From: DATMYQ01 sp035560935
GTDB lineage: Bacteria; Bacillota; Negativicutes; Sporomusales; Sporomusaceae
Direction of reading: 5' to 3'
Length of the DNA stretch: 35,734 nt
NCBI GenBank assembly: GCA_035560935.1
Contig: DATMYQ010000075.1
Location: forward strand, 1 to 35,734
Shown one piece after another: positions 25,341 to 33,251 of this stretch. The notes under the pieces were generated by a model. It did no database searches, was not told where the DNA came from, and saw only the letters and a program-made list of their open reading frames with translations. The position numbers and the translations under genes are program-made. How positions within the stretch are numbered: position 1 is the first letter of the stretch; each line of letters opens with the position of its first letter.

Positions 25341-27408
25341 CGGCCGCCATTCTCCTTTCCCAGGCTGCCGCCAGTTGCAACAGCACCTGTACCGCCACTA
25401 CCGCCAGAATTCCCAGCACTGCGCCCACCATCAGGCCATCCAGGCCCCGCATCACCGACATCAACACCGGGGAACGCAAATGGGCAAAGGTTTCCACCAT
25501 AGAACTCTGACCCACCGTCGCCAGCATAATCAGGGCAAAATGCCCAATGCGCGGCCACTGCCGGGCCACCGCCATCACCGCCAGCAAATAGGCGGGATGA
25601 CCGATTAAAAATTCTTTTTCCCGAGGCCGGGCGTACATCGCCTGATCCAGGAAATTCCTCAGTTTGATTTCAATATCCGGCACCGGCACTCCCGCCGTAT
25701 GCCCGGAGCGGCCAATGTAAACCAAGGCCACCGCCGCCGCCGCGCCAAACATCAGTAACGTCCGGATGGTCACCGGAAAATCCAGCAGTCGCTTTACCTG
25801 CCGGGAAAAACCCCGGGCACCTGCCGCTTCCACCTCGGCAAACAAGTGGTAGCGGGTCAGGTAAACCACCACCATTAGTAAGAGCGGCGCCACGAAGGTT
25901 ACCTTCACGCCCCGAAAAATTTCCATTTCCAGAAAGAAACGCACATCCGCCAGCACCGCGCCCAGATACAGTCCCCCGGCCAGGGAAATCGCCGAAACCA
26001 CCACCAGTGCAGTCAGACCACCGACCAAAACTTTGCCCAGGCCCGGAGACGCCGCCGGTTGCTGATCCATACGCCGCTGCCAGTAGTCCAGACTCCAGGT
26101 CATGGCCAGCACCGGAAAAATCACCGCACATTCCAGCGCAACCATTTGTCGCACCAACAATCCGCCGCCCTTAAGCACCGGAACCGTCAGCAATATTGAC
26201 AACACTGCCCAGAGTCCATATTGCCAGCGAACAGCCAGCGGCAAAATCAGCGCCAAAAAGAGTACGCCGGAAGCCGTGGCACCGGCAATCACCGCGGCCA
26301 AAAGCAGCGGCGACGGGAAATAAGGTTCAAAGGTATCAGCCCGGCCAAAGGAAAATCCTTTTCTCAGCAACTCTTTTTTCGCTTCCTGCACATAAAACAA
26401 ATTGGTTTCCGTCATCGTCTTGCCCGGTTCGATTTTTTCGCAACGCCGCAGCAGATTCATACGAATATTCCGCTCCGGATCGGTGACGCCAATCCGCCGC
26501 ACCGATTCCGCCACGGTGATTTTTGGCAATTCATCTTTAGGAATGGTATACGCCCGCACAGAACGGTAACCATTGTCCACTGCCAGCGGCAGCAGCCCAT
26601 CCTGCCGGACAAACTGCAATTGGACCGGATGTTCAATCATGGCCAGGCTCATCCCCCGCTGCTGCATCTTCTGCGCCACCAGCGGCAACTGTCCCGGATA
26701 GCCCAGCGCCTCTTCGCCCACAAACATAAACGATGTCAGCCGCTCTCCCAGTTGGGCTTTATCCAGCCGGTCAAACAAAGCCTCCACGTCCGCCGCGGTC
26801 ACCTTGGCATAATTGGCCGGACGGGCCACCACCATCAAACCCTGCGCCGCCGCCAAACGCATTTCCGCTGTTGACAATCCCAGATTCCATTTCATAATTT
26901 TTTCGTGATTGGTCCGCACTTCCAGCATCGGCTGACCGCCAACCGACACCTCCGCCACACGGTCAGCCCCCAGACGTCGCGCCAAATCTTCCTTCAGTTC
27001 TTCAAACAACGCCGGATCGGAACCGGTCACCGCCAGATATAAAGCCTCCGGCCGGAAAGTTCCCGCCGCCAGCCCCACACTTTGACTCACGCCACCGGCT
27101 TTTTGCTCCTGCAGCAGCGTGGTGCCGGACAATACCGCCACCTGGCCGGTACGGGTCAGTTTTTCCAAGTTGGTGTCCGATACGGCCAGCGAGTTCACAC
27201 CGGCTTCCCGGAACCGGGTCATCAGTTCCGGCAGTGGGACGCCGTCAATCTGAGACAGTTCCACCACGTCATCATAATCCATGACCAGCTCCACCCGGGA
27301 ATTTTTATCTTCCACCCGGTGGCGTTGCCAGTCAATGGTTAACGCCGCCAAAAGCCCCAGAACAATCAGTGCTATCAGCAACCGGTTATACGTATAGCAT
27401 CGAGCCAA
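25333..27408 (-). CDS. large membrane protein of the DUF5693 type
   Basis: The 691-residue product has an N-terminal anchor (residues 8-25), a large extracytoplasmic region to about residue 360 (MTRFREAGVNSLAVSDTN, LPLVAQKMQQRGMSLAMIEHP), then some eight hydrophobic segments to the C-terminus. It resembles DUF5693 proteins, which sit next to csaB in many Firmicutes. The role is unknown; export or assembly of the cell-wall polymer is a plausible inference from the pairing. The start is TTG at 27406-27408 with GGAG 7 nt upstream; no better in-frame start precedes the membrane anchor. The 3' end overlaps csaB. Confidence 0.8.
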   Translation of the reverse strand: MARCYTYNRLLIALIVLGLLAALTIDWQRHRVEDKNSRVELVMDYDDVVELSQIDGVPLPELMTRFREAGVNSLAVSDTNLEKLTRTGQVAVLSGTTLLQEQKAGGVSQSVGLAAGTFRPEALYLAVTGSDPALFEELKEDLARRLGADRVAEVSVGGQPMLEVRTNHEKIMKWNLGLSTAEMRLAAAQGLMVVARPANYAKVTAADVEALFDRLDKAQLGERLTSFMFVGEEALGYPGQLPLVAQKMQQRGMSLAMIEHPVQLQFVRQDGLLPLAVDNGYRSVRAYTIPKDELPKITVAESVRRIGVTDPERNIRMNLLRRCEKIEPGKTMTETNLFYVQEAKKELLRKGFSFGRADTFEPYFPSPLLLAAVIAGATASGVLFLALILPLAVRWQYGLWAVLSILLTVPVLKGGGLLVRQMVALECAVIFPVLAMTWSLDYWQRRMDQQPAASPGLGKVLVGGLTALVVVSAISLAGGLYLGAVLADVRFFLEMEIFRGVKVTFVAPLLLMVVVYLTRYHLFAEVEAAGARGFSRQVKRLLDFPVTIRTLLMFGAAAAVALVYIGRSGHTAGVPVPDIEIKLRNFLDQAMYARPREKEFLIGHPAYLLAVMAVARQWPRIGHFALIMLATVGQSSMVETFAHLRSPVLMSVMRGLDGLMVGAVLGILAVVAVQVLLQLAAAWERRMAADE

Positions 27409-27450
27409 GAGTCACTCCACCTTATCTTCATTCTTCAATCATTCCGTAAT

Positions 27451-28146
27451 TTAGGGAACCTGTCCCGCCGCCCGGACCATCACTCGGCCCTGTTCCATCT
27501 CCAATTGCTGAAGATGCACCGGAAACGGCGCCTTATTCAAATCAGCCAGTAAAATCTCCGTTGTTGTGGAACCGGTGATTTTTCCCAATGCAATCTGTGT
27601 AACCCCCACGCGCTGGGTAACGAATTTTATCTGCTGGCCATCGGCCACAATCCGGCCTTCCATGTTTACCGCCACCTGGGCTACTCCGGGCAGGCCGACT
27701 TCTCCGCTAACCGTGGTTTTTTCCGGCGTCACGGTTACCTGGGCGTTCCGAACGCCCTTCACATCCCGGTTCAGATGCCGGGACAGTTCTTCCTGGGAAA
27801 TCACCGCCGTCAGGTCAATATTCGCCGCCGATTTCAGCATCAGCCGCCGTTGGCTGTACAGCGAGGCAATGTCCAGTTCCACCCGTTCCAGCCGCATCGT
27901 TACCCGGGAAAAAGTCAATTTATCAATTTTCACTTCGTCGCCGTCCACTGCCAGCAGGTCAAACTGTCCTGCCAGCATCCGGCAAGCCGGCCGGCTCTGG
28001 GCCGTCACGCTCACCTGACTGTCGCCGGTCATACGCGACAGACTGTGCCCTACCAGCGCCGCCACCGCCTGGGGCAGAATCACTTCCACCGCCAGCGCCG
28101 CCACCGCGATAATAACAAGAAATATACTCACTCGCCGTTTTAGCAT
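27451..28146 (-). CDS. DUF2993 (LmeA-like) exported protein
   Basis: The 231-residue product has an N-terminal membrane segment (residues 6-30) followed by a soluble region rich in beta strands with paired hydrophobic residues (DKLTFSRVTMRLERVELDI, VAQVAVNMEGRIVADGQQIKFV). This fits the DUF2993 family of envelope lipid-binding-like proteins (mycobacterial LmeA is one member). Function here is unknown. AGGTTAGG precedes the ATG at 28144-28146. It sits 34 bp after prfB and 42 bp before the DUF5693-like gene. Confidence 0.72.
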   Translation of the reverse strand: MLKRRVSIFLVIIAVAALAVEVILPQAVAALVGHSLSRMTGDSQVSVTAQSRPACRMLAGQFDLLAVDGDEVKIDKLTFSRVTMRLERVELDIASLYSQRRLMLKSAANIDLTAVISQEELSRHLNRDVKGVRNAQVTVTPEKTTVSGEVGLPGVAQVAVNMEGRIVADGQQIKFVTQRVGVTQIALGKITGSTTTEILLADLNKAPFPVHLQQLEMEQGRVMVRAAGQVP

Positions 28147-28180
28147 GTCCTAACCTCGTTTGCCGGCAGCACCGCTGCCG

Positions 28181-29279
28181 CTACAATCCGCTTTTTAGAT
28201 ACGATTCAATAAACAGGTCAATCTCGCCGTCCATCACCGACTGTACATTGCCGGTTTCGGCCCCCGTCCGGTGATCCTTCACCAGACTATAGGGATGAAA
28301 CACATACGACCGGATCTGACTGCCCCATTCAATGGCCTGGTATTCACCGCCGATTTCAGCAATCTTTTCGTCCTGCCGCTGGCGTTCCAGCTCAAACAAT
28401 TTGGCCCTCAGCAATTTCATGCATTGCTCCCGGTTCTGGATCTGGGACCGCTCACTTTGGCACTGGGCCACCAAACCGGTGGGCAGATGCGTCATCCGCA
28501 CCGCCGAATCGGTTTTGTTGATATGCTGACCGCCGGCGCCGCTGGCCCGGTAGGTGTCTACCCGCAAATCCACCGGATTGATGTTGACTTCCACCGAATC
28601 GTCAATTTCCGGCATGATATCCACGGCTGCAAAGGACGTGTGGCGCCGGCCGCTGGCATCGAAAGGCGAGATTCGCACCAACCGGTGCACCCCTTTTTCC
28701 GAGCGCAAATATCCGTAGGCGTTGGGACCGGTAATCATCAGTGTCACACTTTTGACGCCGGCTTCGTCCCCCGCCAGAAAATCCATGGTCTCCACCTTGC
28801 ACTGATTGCGTTCTGCCCAACGGACATACATCCTGAGCAACATTTGCGCCCAGTCCTGAGCTTCAGTGCCGCCGGCGCCGGCATGCAGCGTCAGAATGGC
28901 GTTATTGGCGTCGTACTCACCTGACAGCATCAGCGTCAATTCCAGATGTTCCACTTCCCGCTCCAACGCTTTCAACGTCGCCGTCACTTCCGCGTAGACG
29001 CTCTCGTCATTTTCCTCCCGGCCCAGTTCCCACAATACGCTCATGTCGCTGAACCGTCCCGCCCGACTGTCATACTGCCCCACGCTGTCCTTCAGCCGGG
29101 TCAGCTGCTGCATCACTTTCTGCGCCGCTTCCGGGTCATCCCAAAAGTCCGGCGCCGCCATCTGGTCTTCCAAATGTTCTATCTGCTCGCTTTTGCCGGC
29201 AACGTCAAAGGGAAACCCTCACTTCATCCAGCCGTTTGCCCATCTCCTCGATGGGGATTCTCAAATCTTCCAACAACAC
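28181..29279 (-). CDS. prfB: peptide chain release factor 2 (programmed +1 frameshift)
   Basis: RF2 releases peptides at UGA and UAA. The gene starts with GTG at 29277-29279 (GGAG 10 nt upstream). It runs 24 codons to CTT TGA at 29205-29210, and translation continues in the +1 frame as Leu-Asp, giving 365 residues in all. The in-frame UGA is the classic autoregulatory stop: low RF2 favours frameshifting. The enhancer before the slip site is AGGGTTTCC where AGGGGGTAT is usual, so the SD-like element is weaker. Domain 2 has the SPF anticodon-like motif (RISPFDASGRR) and the catalytic GGQ (GAGGQHINKTDSA). It follows secA by 68 bp. Confidence 0.95.
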
Positions 29280-29347
29280 GCTTTCTCAACTCCATTGTTT
29301 CCGTATTTAATATTGTTTTACTTTGATCATTTATCATGGACTTCCGT

Positions 29348-31882
29348 CTATTTCCCCATACCGCAGCAACGTTTGTACTTTTTCCCCGAACCGCAGGGAC
29401 ATAGTTCGTTGCGTCCGGTCTGTTCGCCGTGAACCACCGGTTTATGTTCCGTCGCGTTCTCTTCTTCCCCGTGGCTGGCCTGCGCCTGCTGCAGATGATC
29501 CTCCGGCTGGGAAATGATGTTCACCCGGAACATATACTTGACGATATCATCCTGCATCTGCTCAATCATCTGCTGGAACATATCATAGGCCTCTATTTTG
29601 TATTCAATCAGCGGATCCTTCTGGCCGTAAGCCCGCAGGCCGATACCCTGGCGCAGCATTTCCATGGCGTCCAGATGGTCCATCCATTTGGTATCCGCCA
29701 CCCGCAGCATCACAACTTTTTCCAGTTCCCTCATATTCTCTTCGCCAAACAGCAGCTCCCGGCCGGAGTACGCTTGCTGCGCCGCTTCCAGCAACGCTTC
29801 CTGCAGCTCAATCCGGCTGTATTTCTCCAGTTCGGCCGGTGTCAGCTGCCCTTCCGGCGCATAATACTCCTCACAGAAGTGAATCAGTCCCGGATAATCC
29901 CATTCTTCCTGATAGACCTTTTCGTTGGCGTAAAGATTCATCCCCTGTTCCACCACTTTGGCGATCATATTGAAAATGTTTTCCTTCAGGTCGTCGCCCA
30001 GCAGGATTTTCCGCCGCTGGCTGTAAATGACTTCCCGCTGCTGGTTCATGACATCGTCATATTCCAACACATGTTTACGGATATCAAAGTTCCGGGCTTC
30101 CACCTTTTTCTGAGCCTGCTCGATGGAGCGGGTAATCAGCGCATGCTCAATCGGCTCATCCTCTTCCATCCCCAGCTTGTCCATAATGCTGGCGATATTA
30201 TCGGAACCAAACAGCCGCATCAGATCATCCTCCAGCGACAGGTAGAACCGGGTCGAGCCGGGATCTCCCTGACGGCCGGAACGGCCCCGCAGCTGATTGT
30301 CGATCCGGCGGCTCTCATGGCGCTCCGTACCGACGATATGCAATCCGCCCAGCGCCGCCACACCGTCACCCAACACGATATCGGTACCCCGACCGGCCAT
30401 ATTGGTGGCGATGGTCACCGCATCCCGCTGTCCGGCCTGGGAGACAATCTGGGCTTCCATTTCATGAAACTTGGCGTTCAGCACATTATGCACCACGCCT
30501 TTTTTCTTCAGCATTTCGCTCAAATCCTCGGACTGGGCGATGGACGTGGTGCCCACCAGCACTGGCTGGCCCTTGGCGTGGCGTTCGGCGATTTCTGTCA
30601 CCGCCGCCCGGTACTTGGCCCGCTTGGTTTTATAAATCACGTCGGGCAAATCTTCACGCACCATCGGCTGATTGGTGGGGATCACGATAACATCCAGACC
30701 GTAAATTTTACGGAATTCCGCTTCCTCGGTCTTGGCGGTACCGGTCATACCGGCCAGCTTCTTGTACATACGGAAGTAGTTCTGGAAGGTAATCGTGGCC
30801 AAAGTCTGGCTTTCCCGTTCGATCTTGACCCCTTCCTTGGCTTCGATGGCCTGATGCAGACCATCCGAATAACGCCGGCCAAACATCAGACGGCCGGTAA
30901 ATTCATCGACGATGATGACTTCCCCGTCCTTCACCACATACTCCTTGTCGCGGTGCATCAGCGCATGAGCCCGGAGCGCCTGGTTGAAGTGATGGGACAG
31001 TTCAATATTCTCACTCTCGTAGAGATTTTTCACGTTCAACAGTTTTTCCGCCTTGGCGATGCCGCTTTCCGTGGGCGCCACCGTATGGGCTTTCTCATCG
31101 ACGGTATAGTCTTCTTCCGCCTTCAGTTTCGGCACCACTTTGGCCAGTACATAATACAAATCGGTGGATTTTTCTCCCGGTCCGGAAATAATCAGCGGCG
31201 TCCGGGCCTCATCCACCAGAATGCTGTCCACTTCATCGACGATGGCGTAATTCAACGGTCGTTGCACCATCTGCTCATGATGCACCACCATATTGTCCCG
31301 CAGATAGTCGAAACCAAACTCGTTATTGGTGCCATAGGTTACGTCGGCGCCATAGGCTTCCCGGCGCTGTTCAAAATCCAGTCCATGGACAATCAGGCCC
31401 ACGGACAGCCCCAGGAAACGGTAAATCTGGCCCATCCATTCGCTGTCGCGGCGGGCCAGGTAATCATTGACGGTGATGACGTGCACGCCGTCGCCGGTTA
31501 ACGCATTCAGGTACACCGGCAGGGTCGCCACCAAAGTTTTTCCTTCGCCGGTACGCATTTCGGCAATTTTTCCTTCATGCAGCGTGATGCCGCCCAGCAT
31601 CTGCATATCAAAGTGGCGCATTCCCAATACCCGCCGTGATGCCTCCCGCACCACAGCAAAAGCTTCCGGCAACAGATCCTCGAGCGTTTGACCGTCGGCC
31701 AGACGCTGACGAAATTCCCCTGTTTTCGCCGCCAGTGAAGCGTCGCTCATCCCCTGAAGAGCCGCTTCCAAAACATTGACCTTCTCCATCATCTTCGACA
31801 TCCGTTTGATCTCTTTTTCATTATCGTCACCCAACAGACGTTTGAGAAACTTGAGCAAATCCATCAACTCCCGGTTTTTCAT
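29348..31882 (-). CDS. secA: preprotein translocase motor ATPase SecA
   Basis: SecA pushes unfolded preproteins through SecYEG. The 844-residue product has Walker A MRTGEGKT near residue 110, the DEAD-type motif (VDEVDSILVDEART), the preprotein cross-linking and helical scaffold regions, the second helicase domain (VTIATNMAGRGTDI) and a C-terminal zinc-binding SEC-C tail (CPCGSGKKYKRCC) that binds SecB or ribosomes. Two starts are possible: ATG 31880-31882, which overlaps a leader ORF stop as ATGA, or ATG 31862-31864 (MDLLKFLKRLLGDD), which matches the usual SecA N-terminus but has its SD only 3 nt away. A SigA promoter and structured leader lie upstream; prfB follows. Confidence 0.97.
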   Translation of the reverse strand: MKNRELMDLLKFLKRLLGDDNEKEIKRMSKMMEKVNVLEAALQGMSDASLAAKTGEFRQRLADGQTLEDLLPEAFAVVREASRRVLGMRHFDMQMLGGITLHEGKIAEMRTGEGKTLVATLPVYLNALTGDGVHVITVNDYLARRDSEWMGQIYRFLGLSVGLIVHGLDFEQRREAYGADVTYGTNNEFGFDYLRDNMVVHHEQMVQRPLNYAIVDEVDSILVDEARTPLIISGPGEKSTDLYYVLAKVVPKLKAEEDYTVDEKAHTVAPTESGIAKAEKLLNVKNLYESENIELSHHFNQALRAHALMHRDKEYVVKDGEVIIVDEFTGRLMFGRRYSDGLHQAIEAKEGVKIERESQTLATITFQNYFRMYKKLAGMTGTAKTEEAEFRKIYGLDVIVIPTNQPMVREDLPDVIYKTKRAKYRAAVTEIAERHAKGQPVLVGTTSIAQSEDLSEMLKKKGVVHNVLNAKFHEMEAQIVSQAGQRDAVTIATNMAGRGTDIVLGDGVAALGGLHIVGTERHESRRIDNQLRGRSGRQGDPGSTRFYLSLEDDLMRLFGSDNIASIMDKLGMEEDEPIEHALITRSIEQAQKKVEARNFDIRKHVLEYDDVMNQQREVIYSQRRKILLGDDLKENIFNMIAKVVEQGMNLYANEKVYQEEWDYPGLIHFCEEYYAPEGQLTPAELEKYSRIELQEALLEAAQQAYSGRELLFGEENMRELEKVVMLRVADTKWMDHLDAMEMLRQGIGLRAYGQKDPLIEYKIEAYDMFQQMIEQMQDDIVKYMFRVNIISQPEDHLQQAQASHGEEENATEHKPVVHGEQTGRNELCPCGSGKKYKRCCGMGK

Positions 31883-31977
31883 TCCTTATTAAATCCTGTC
31901 CGGAGACGAATCATCCGGCCATTATACGAAAGCAATCCGAATTGGCGCTGGGTCTCCAGCGCCTGCGCGAAAGGCAT
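31879..31977 (-). CDS. possible 32-residue leader peptide of secA
   Basis: An ATG at 31975-31977 is preceded at 7 nt by AAGGG and opens 32 codons (MPFAQALETQRQFGLLSYNG...). They end in TGA at 31879-31881, overlapping the secA ATG as ATGA. The ORF begins about 10 nt downstream of the predicted transcription start, so the mRNA would have a very short leader. No signal peptide or recognised arrest motif is seen. Translating ribosomes would melt the hairpin at 31944-31963 inside it. It could couple secA translation or act as a sensor of secretion, as SecM does in E. coli, but a chance ORF cannot be excluded. Confidence 0.4.
   Translation of the reverse strand: MPFAQALETQRQFGLLSYNGRMIRLRTGFNKE
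31944..31963 (-). other. hairpin in the secA leader
   Basis: Perfect 8-bp stem GGCGCTGG/CCAGCGCC with a 4-nt loop, without a T-run. It lies inside the possible secA leader ORF. A second short stem (CCGGA/TCCGG, 31900-31918) lies just upstream of the secA ribosome-binding site. Confidence 0.55.
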
Positions 31978-31991
31978 GATTTAACCCTTAT

Positions 31992-32020
31992 ATTTTAACA
32001 GAAGCCCTGTCTAAAGTCAA
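31992..32020 (-). promoter_or_regulatory. SigA promoter of secA
   Basis: Minus strand TTGACT (32015-32020), 17-nt spacer, TAAAAT (31992-31997). Transcription would start near 31985, about 100 nt before the secA start and just before the leader ORF's SD. Confidence 0.8.
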
Positions 32021-32063
32021 AAATCCTTCCGTGTTTTTCAGCAGTTCTGCGGAATCGCTGCAC

Positions 32064-32092
32064 AGAAAAACCCCGAGTCGCAACCCGGGGTT
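32064..32092 (-). terminator. intrinsic terminator after hpf
   Basis: Minus-strand stem AACCCCG/CGGGGTT (32069-32092), extendable by a wobble and one more pair, followed by TTTTT. It lies 33 bp past the hpf stop codon and upstream of the secA promoter. Confidence 0.85.
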
Positions 32093-32125
32093 GTATCACA
32101 TCCTATTCGTTTGTCGCTCGAAAGA

Positions 32126-32668
32126 CTAGAACTCCGGTTCAATCAAACCGTAATTGCCGTCTTTGCGGCGATAAATCACGTTGACGTCTTCGGTGTCCGA
32201 ATTGGTGAAGACGAAGAAATCATGATGAATCAGATTCATTTGCATAATCGCCTCATCCACCGCCATCGGTTTCACGGCGAACCGTTTGGTTTTGACCACC
32301 CGGGTTTCCTCGCTCACTTCGATACCCTGCGCGGCACCGGCCGGCATCTCCACCATTTTGAAAGCGCCTTGCCGCAGTTTGCGGGACAATTTCGTTTTAT
32401 ATTTTTCGATTTGTTTTTCCAGCTTCTCGATCACCAAATCAACGGAAGTGTACATGTCGGAGGTGGCTTCCTCGCCCCGGAGCAGCATCCCATTTAGTGG
32501 TACAGTCACTTCCACAATATGGCGGCCTTTTTCTACGGTAAGGATTGCGGTGATTTCGTCCAGCGTCTCAAAGTACTTGCTGATTTTCCCGACACGCTTG
32601 GCGACATAATCCTTCAGAGGCGGTGTAATTTCTACATTTCTGCCGCGTACTGTTACTGCCATATTCAT
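32126..32668 (-). CDS. hpf: ribosome hibernation-promoting factor (long form)
   Basis: HPF binds the 30S decoding region and, in its long form, dimerises 70S ribosomes into inactive 100S particles during stasis. The 180-residue product has the N-terminal RaiA-type domain (about 1-100, VRGRNVEITPPLKDYVAKRVGKI) and the C-terminal dimerisation domain (about 122-178, VVKTKRFAVKPMAVDEAIMQM ... HDFFVF). This makes it a long HPF, standard in Firmicutes (Bacillus yvyD). Two ATGs (32668 and 32662) share one SD, AAAGGGG; the first is used here. It is monocistronic, between a SigH-like promoter and a terminator. Confidence 0.95.
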   Translation of the reverse strand: MNMAVTVRGRNVEITPPLKDYVAKRVGKISKYFETLDEITAILTVEKGRHIVEVTVPLNGMLLRGEEATSDMYTSVDLVIEKLEKQIEKYKTKLSRKLRQGAFKMVEMPAGAAQGIEVSEETRVVKTKRFAVKPMAVDEAIMQMNLIHHDFFVFTNSDTEDVNVIYRRKDGNYGLIEPEF

Positions 32669-32700
32669 TCAACCCCTTTCCATGAGTCTTACTACATAGT

Positions 32701-32727
32701 ATTCCCTGCACAATGAGAAAATCCTGT
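32701..32727 (-). promoter_or_regulatory. candidate SigH promoter of hpf
   Basis: Minus strand ACAGGATTT (32719-32727), 11 nt, then AGGGAAT (32701-32707). This fits the Bacillus SigH consensus RnAGGAwWW - 11/12 nt - RnnGAAT at every defined position. It lies about 33 bp upstream of the hpf start. Bacillus yvyD is a known SigH (and SigB) target. No comparably good SigA promoter was found in this gap. Confidence 0.6.
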
Positions 32728-32863
32728 TTTTTTCCTGTCGAAAAATTCAATCTTTTTATGTTTTTATGAACAAAAGTTCCGATTTTTTTCACTAAATCGC
32801 TTCTTAGTGTAACATATGGCATTCATTGGCAGGCAACTCCGGGGTAAAATGTTTATATAAAAA

Positions 32864-32888
32864 TCAAAAACCCGGCATTACGCCGGGT
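32864..32888 (-). terminator. intrinsic terminator after the cold-shock gene
   Basis: Minus-strand 7-bp stem ACCCGGC/GCCGGGT (32870-32888) with a 5-nt loop, followed by TTTTTGATTTTTA. It lies 15 bp past the csp stop codon. Confidence 0.87.
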
Positions 32889-32902
32889 AACTGAACGACC
32901 AT

Positions 32903-33103
32903 TCAGGAAGCTTTGTAAACGTTGGCAGCCTGCGGTCCGCGAGCGCCTTCTACAATTTCAAACTCAACTTCTTGGCCTTCGTTCAGAGTCTTGAAGCCCT
33001 GGTCCTGGATGGCCGAGAAATGAACAAATACATCGCCACCGTCTTCTCTCTCAATAAAGCCATACCCTTTTTCCGCGCTAAACCATTTCACTTTTCCAAT
33101 CAT
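32903..33103 (-). CDS. cold-shock protein (CspA family)
   Basis: This 66-residue single cold-shock domain is an RNA chaperone that binds single-stranded nucleic acid. RNP1 (KGYGFIE) and RNP2 (VFVHFSAI) are intact. The start is the ATG at 33101-33103 with AAGGAGG 8 nt upstream; the frame extends further but without a ribosome-binding site. It has its own SigA promoter, a short leader with a 14-bp palindrome, and its own terminator. It is abundant-type, monocistronic and complete. Confidence 0.97.
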   Translation of the reverse strand: MIGKVKWFSAEKGYGFIEREDGGDVFVHFSAIQDQGFKTLNEGQEVEFEIVEGARGPQAANVYKAS

Positions 33104-33131
33104 GTATAATTCCTCCTTACTTGAACTGCAC

Positions 33132-33145
33132 GACCGCATGCGGTC
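33132..33145. promoter_or_regulatory. 14-bp perfect palindrome in the csp leader
   Basis: GACCGCATGCGGTC reads the same on both strands and begins within a few bases of the predicted transcription start (about 33148). It could be a 5'-terminal mRNA hairpin that protects the transcript or a repressor site overlapping +1. Confidence 0.5.
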
Positions 33146-33154
33146 ACGAAAAAA

Positions 33155-33183
33155 ACTATAACATAAAGCAACGCACCTGTCAA
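33155..33183 (-). promoter_or_regulatory. SigA promoter of the cold-shock gene
   Basis: Minus strand TTGACA (33178-33183), 17-nt spacer, TATAGT (33155-33160). Start expected near 33148, giving a leader of about 45 nt. A close-to-consensus promoter fits a highly expressed csp gene. Confidence 0.85.
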
Positions 33184-33251
33184 TTCCACAAACCCTTGAA
33201 AACACTGAAAGACGGCTATTTTTCGTTAAATTCTGAACAAAGCGTTATTTT

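Noticed and set aside
29204..29279. prfB as a frameshifted pseudogene
   Set aside because: The in-frame TGA follows CTT in the canonical RF2 slip context and both frames together give a complete RF2 of normal length.
29429..31501. 690-codon plus-strand ORF antisense to secA
   Set aside because: It is entirely inside secA, has His/Gln-rich shadow composition and no recognisable domain.
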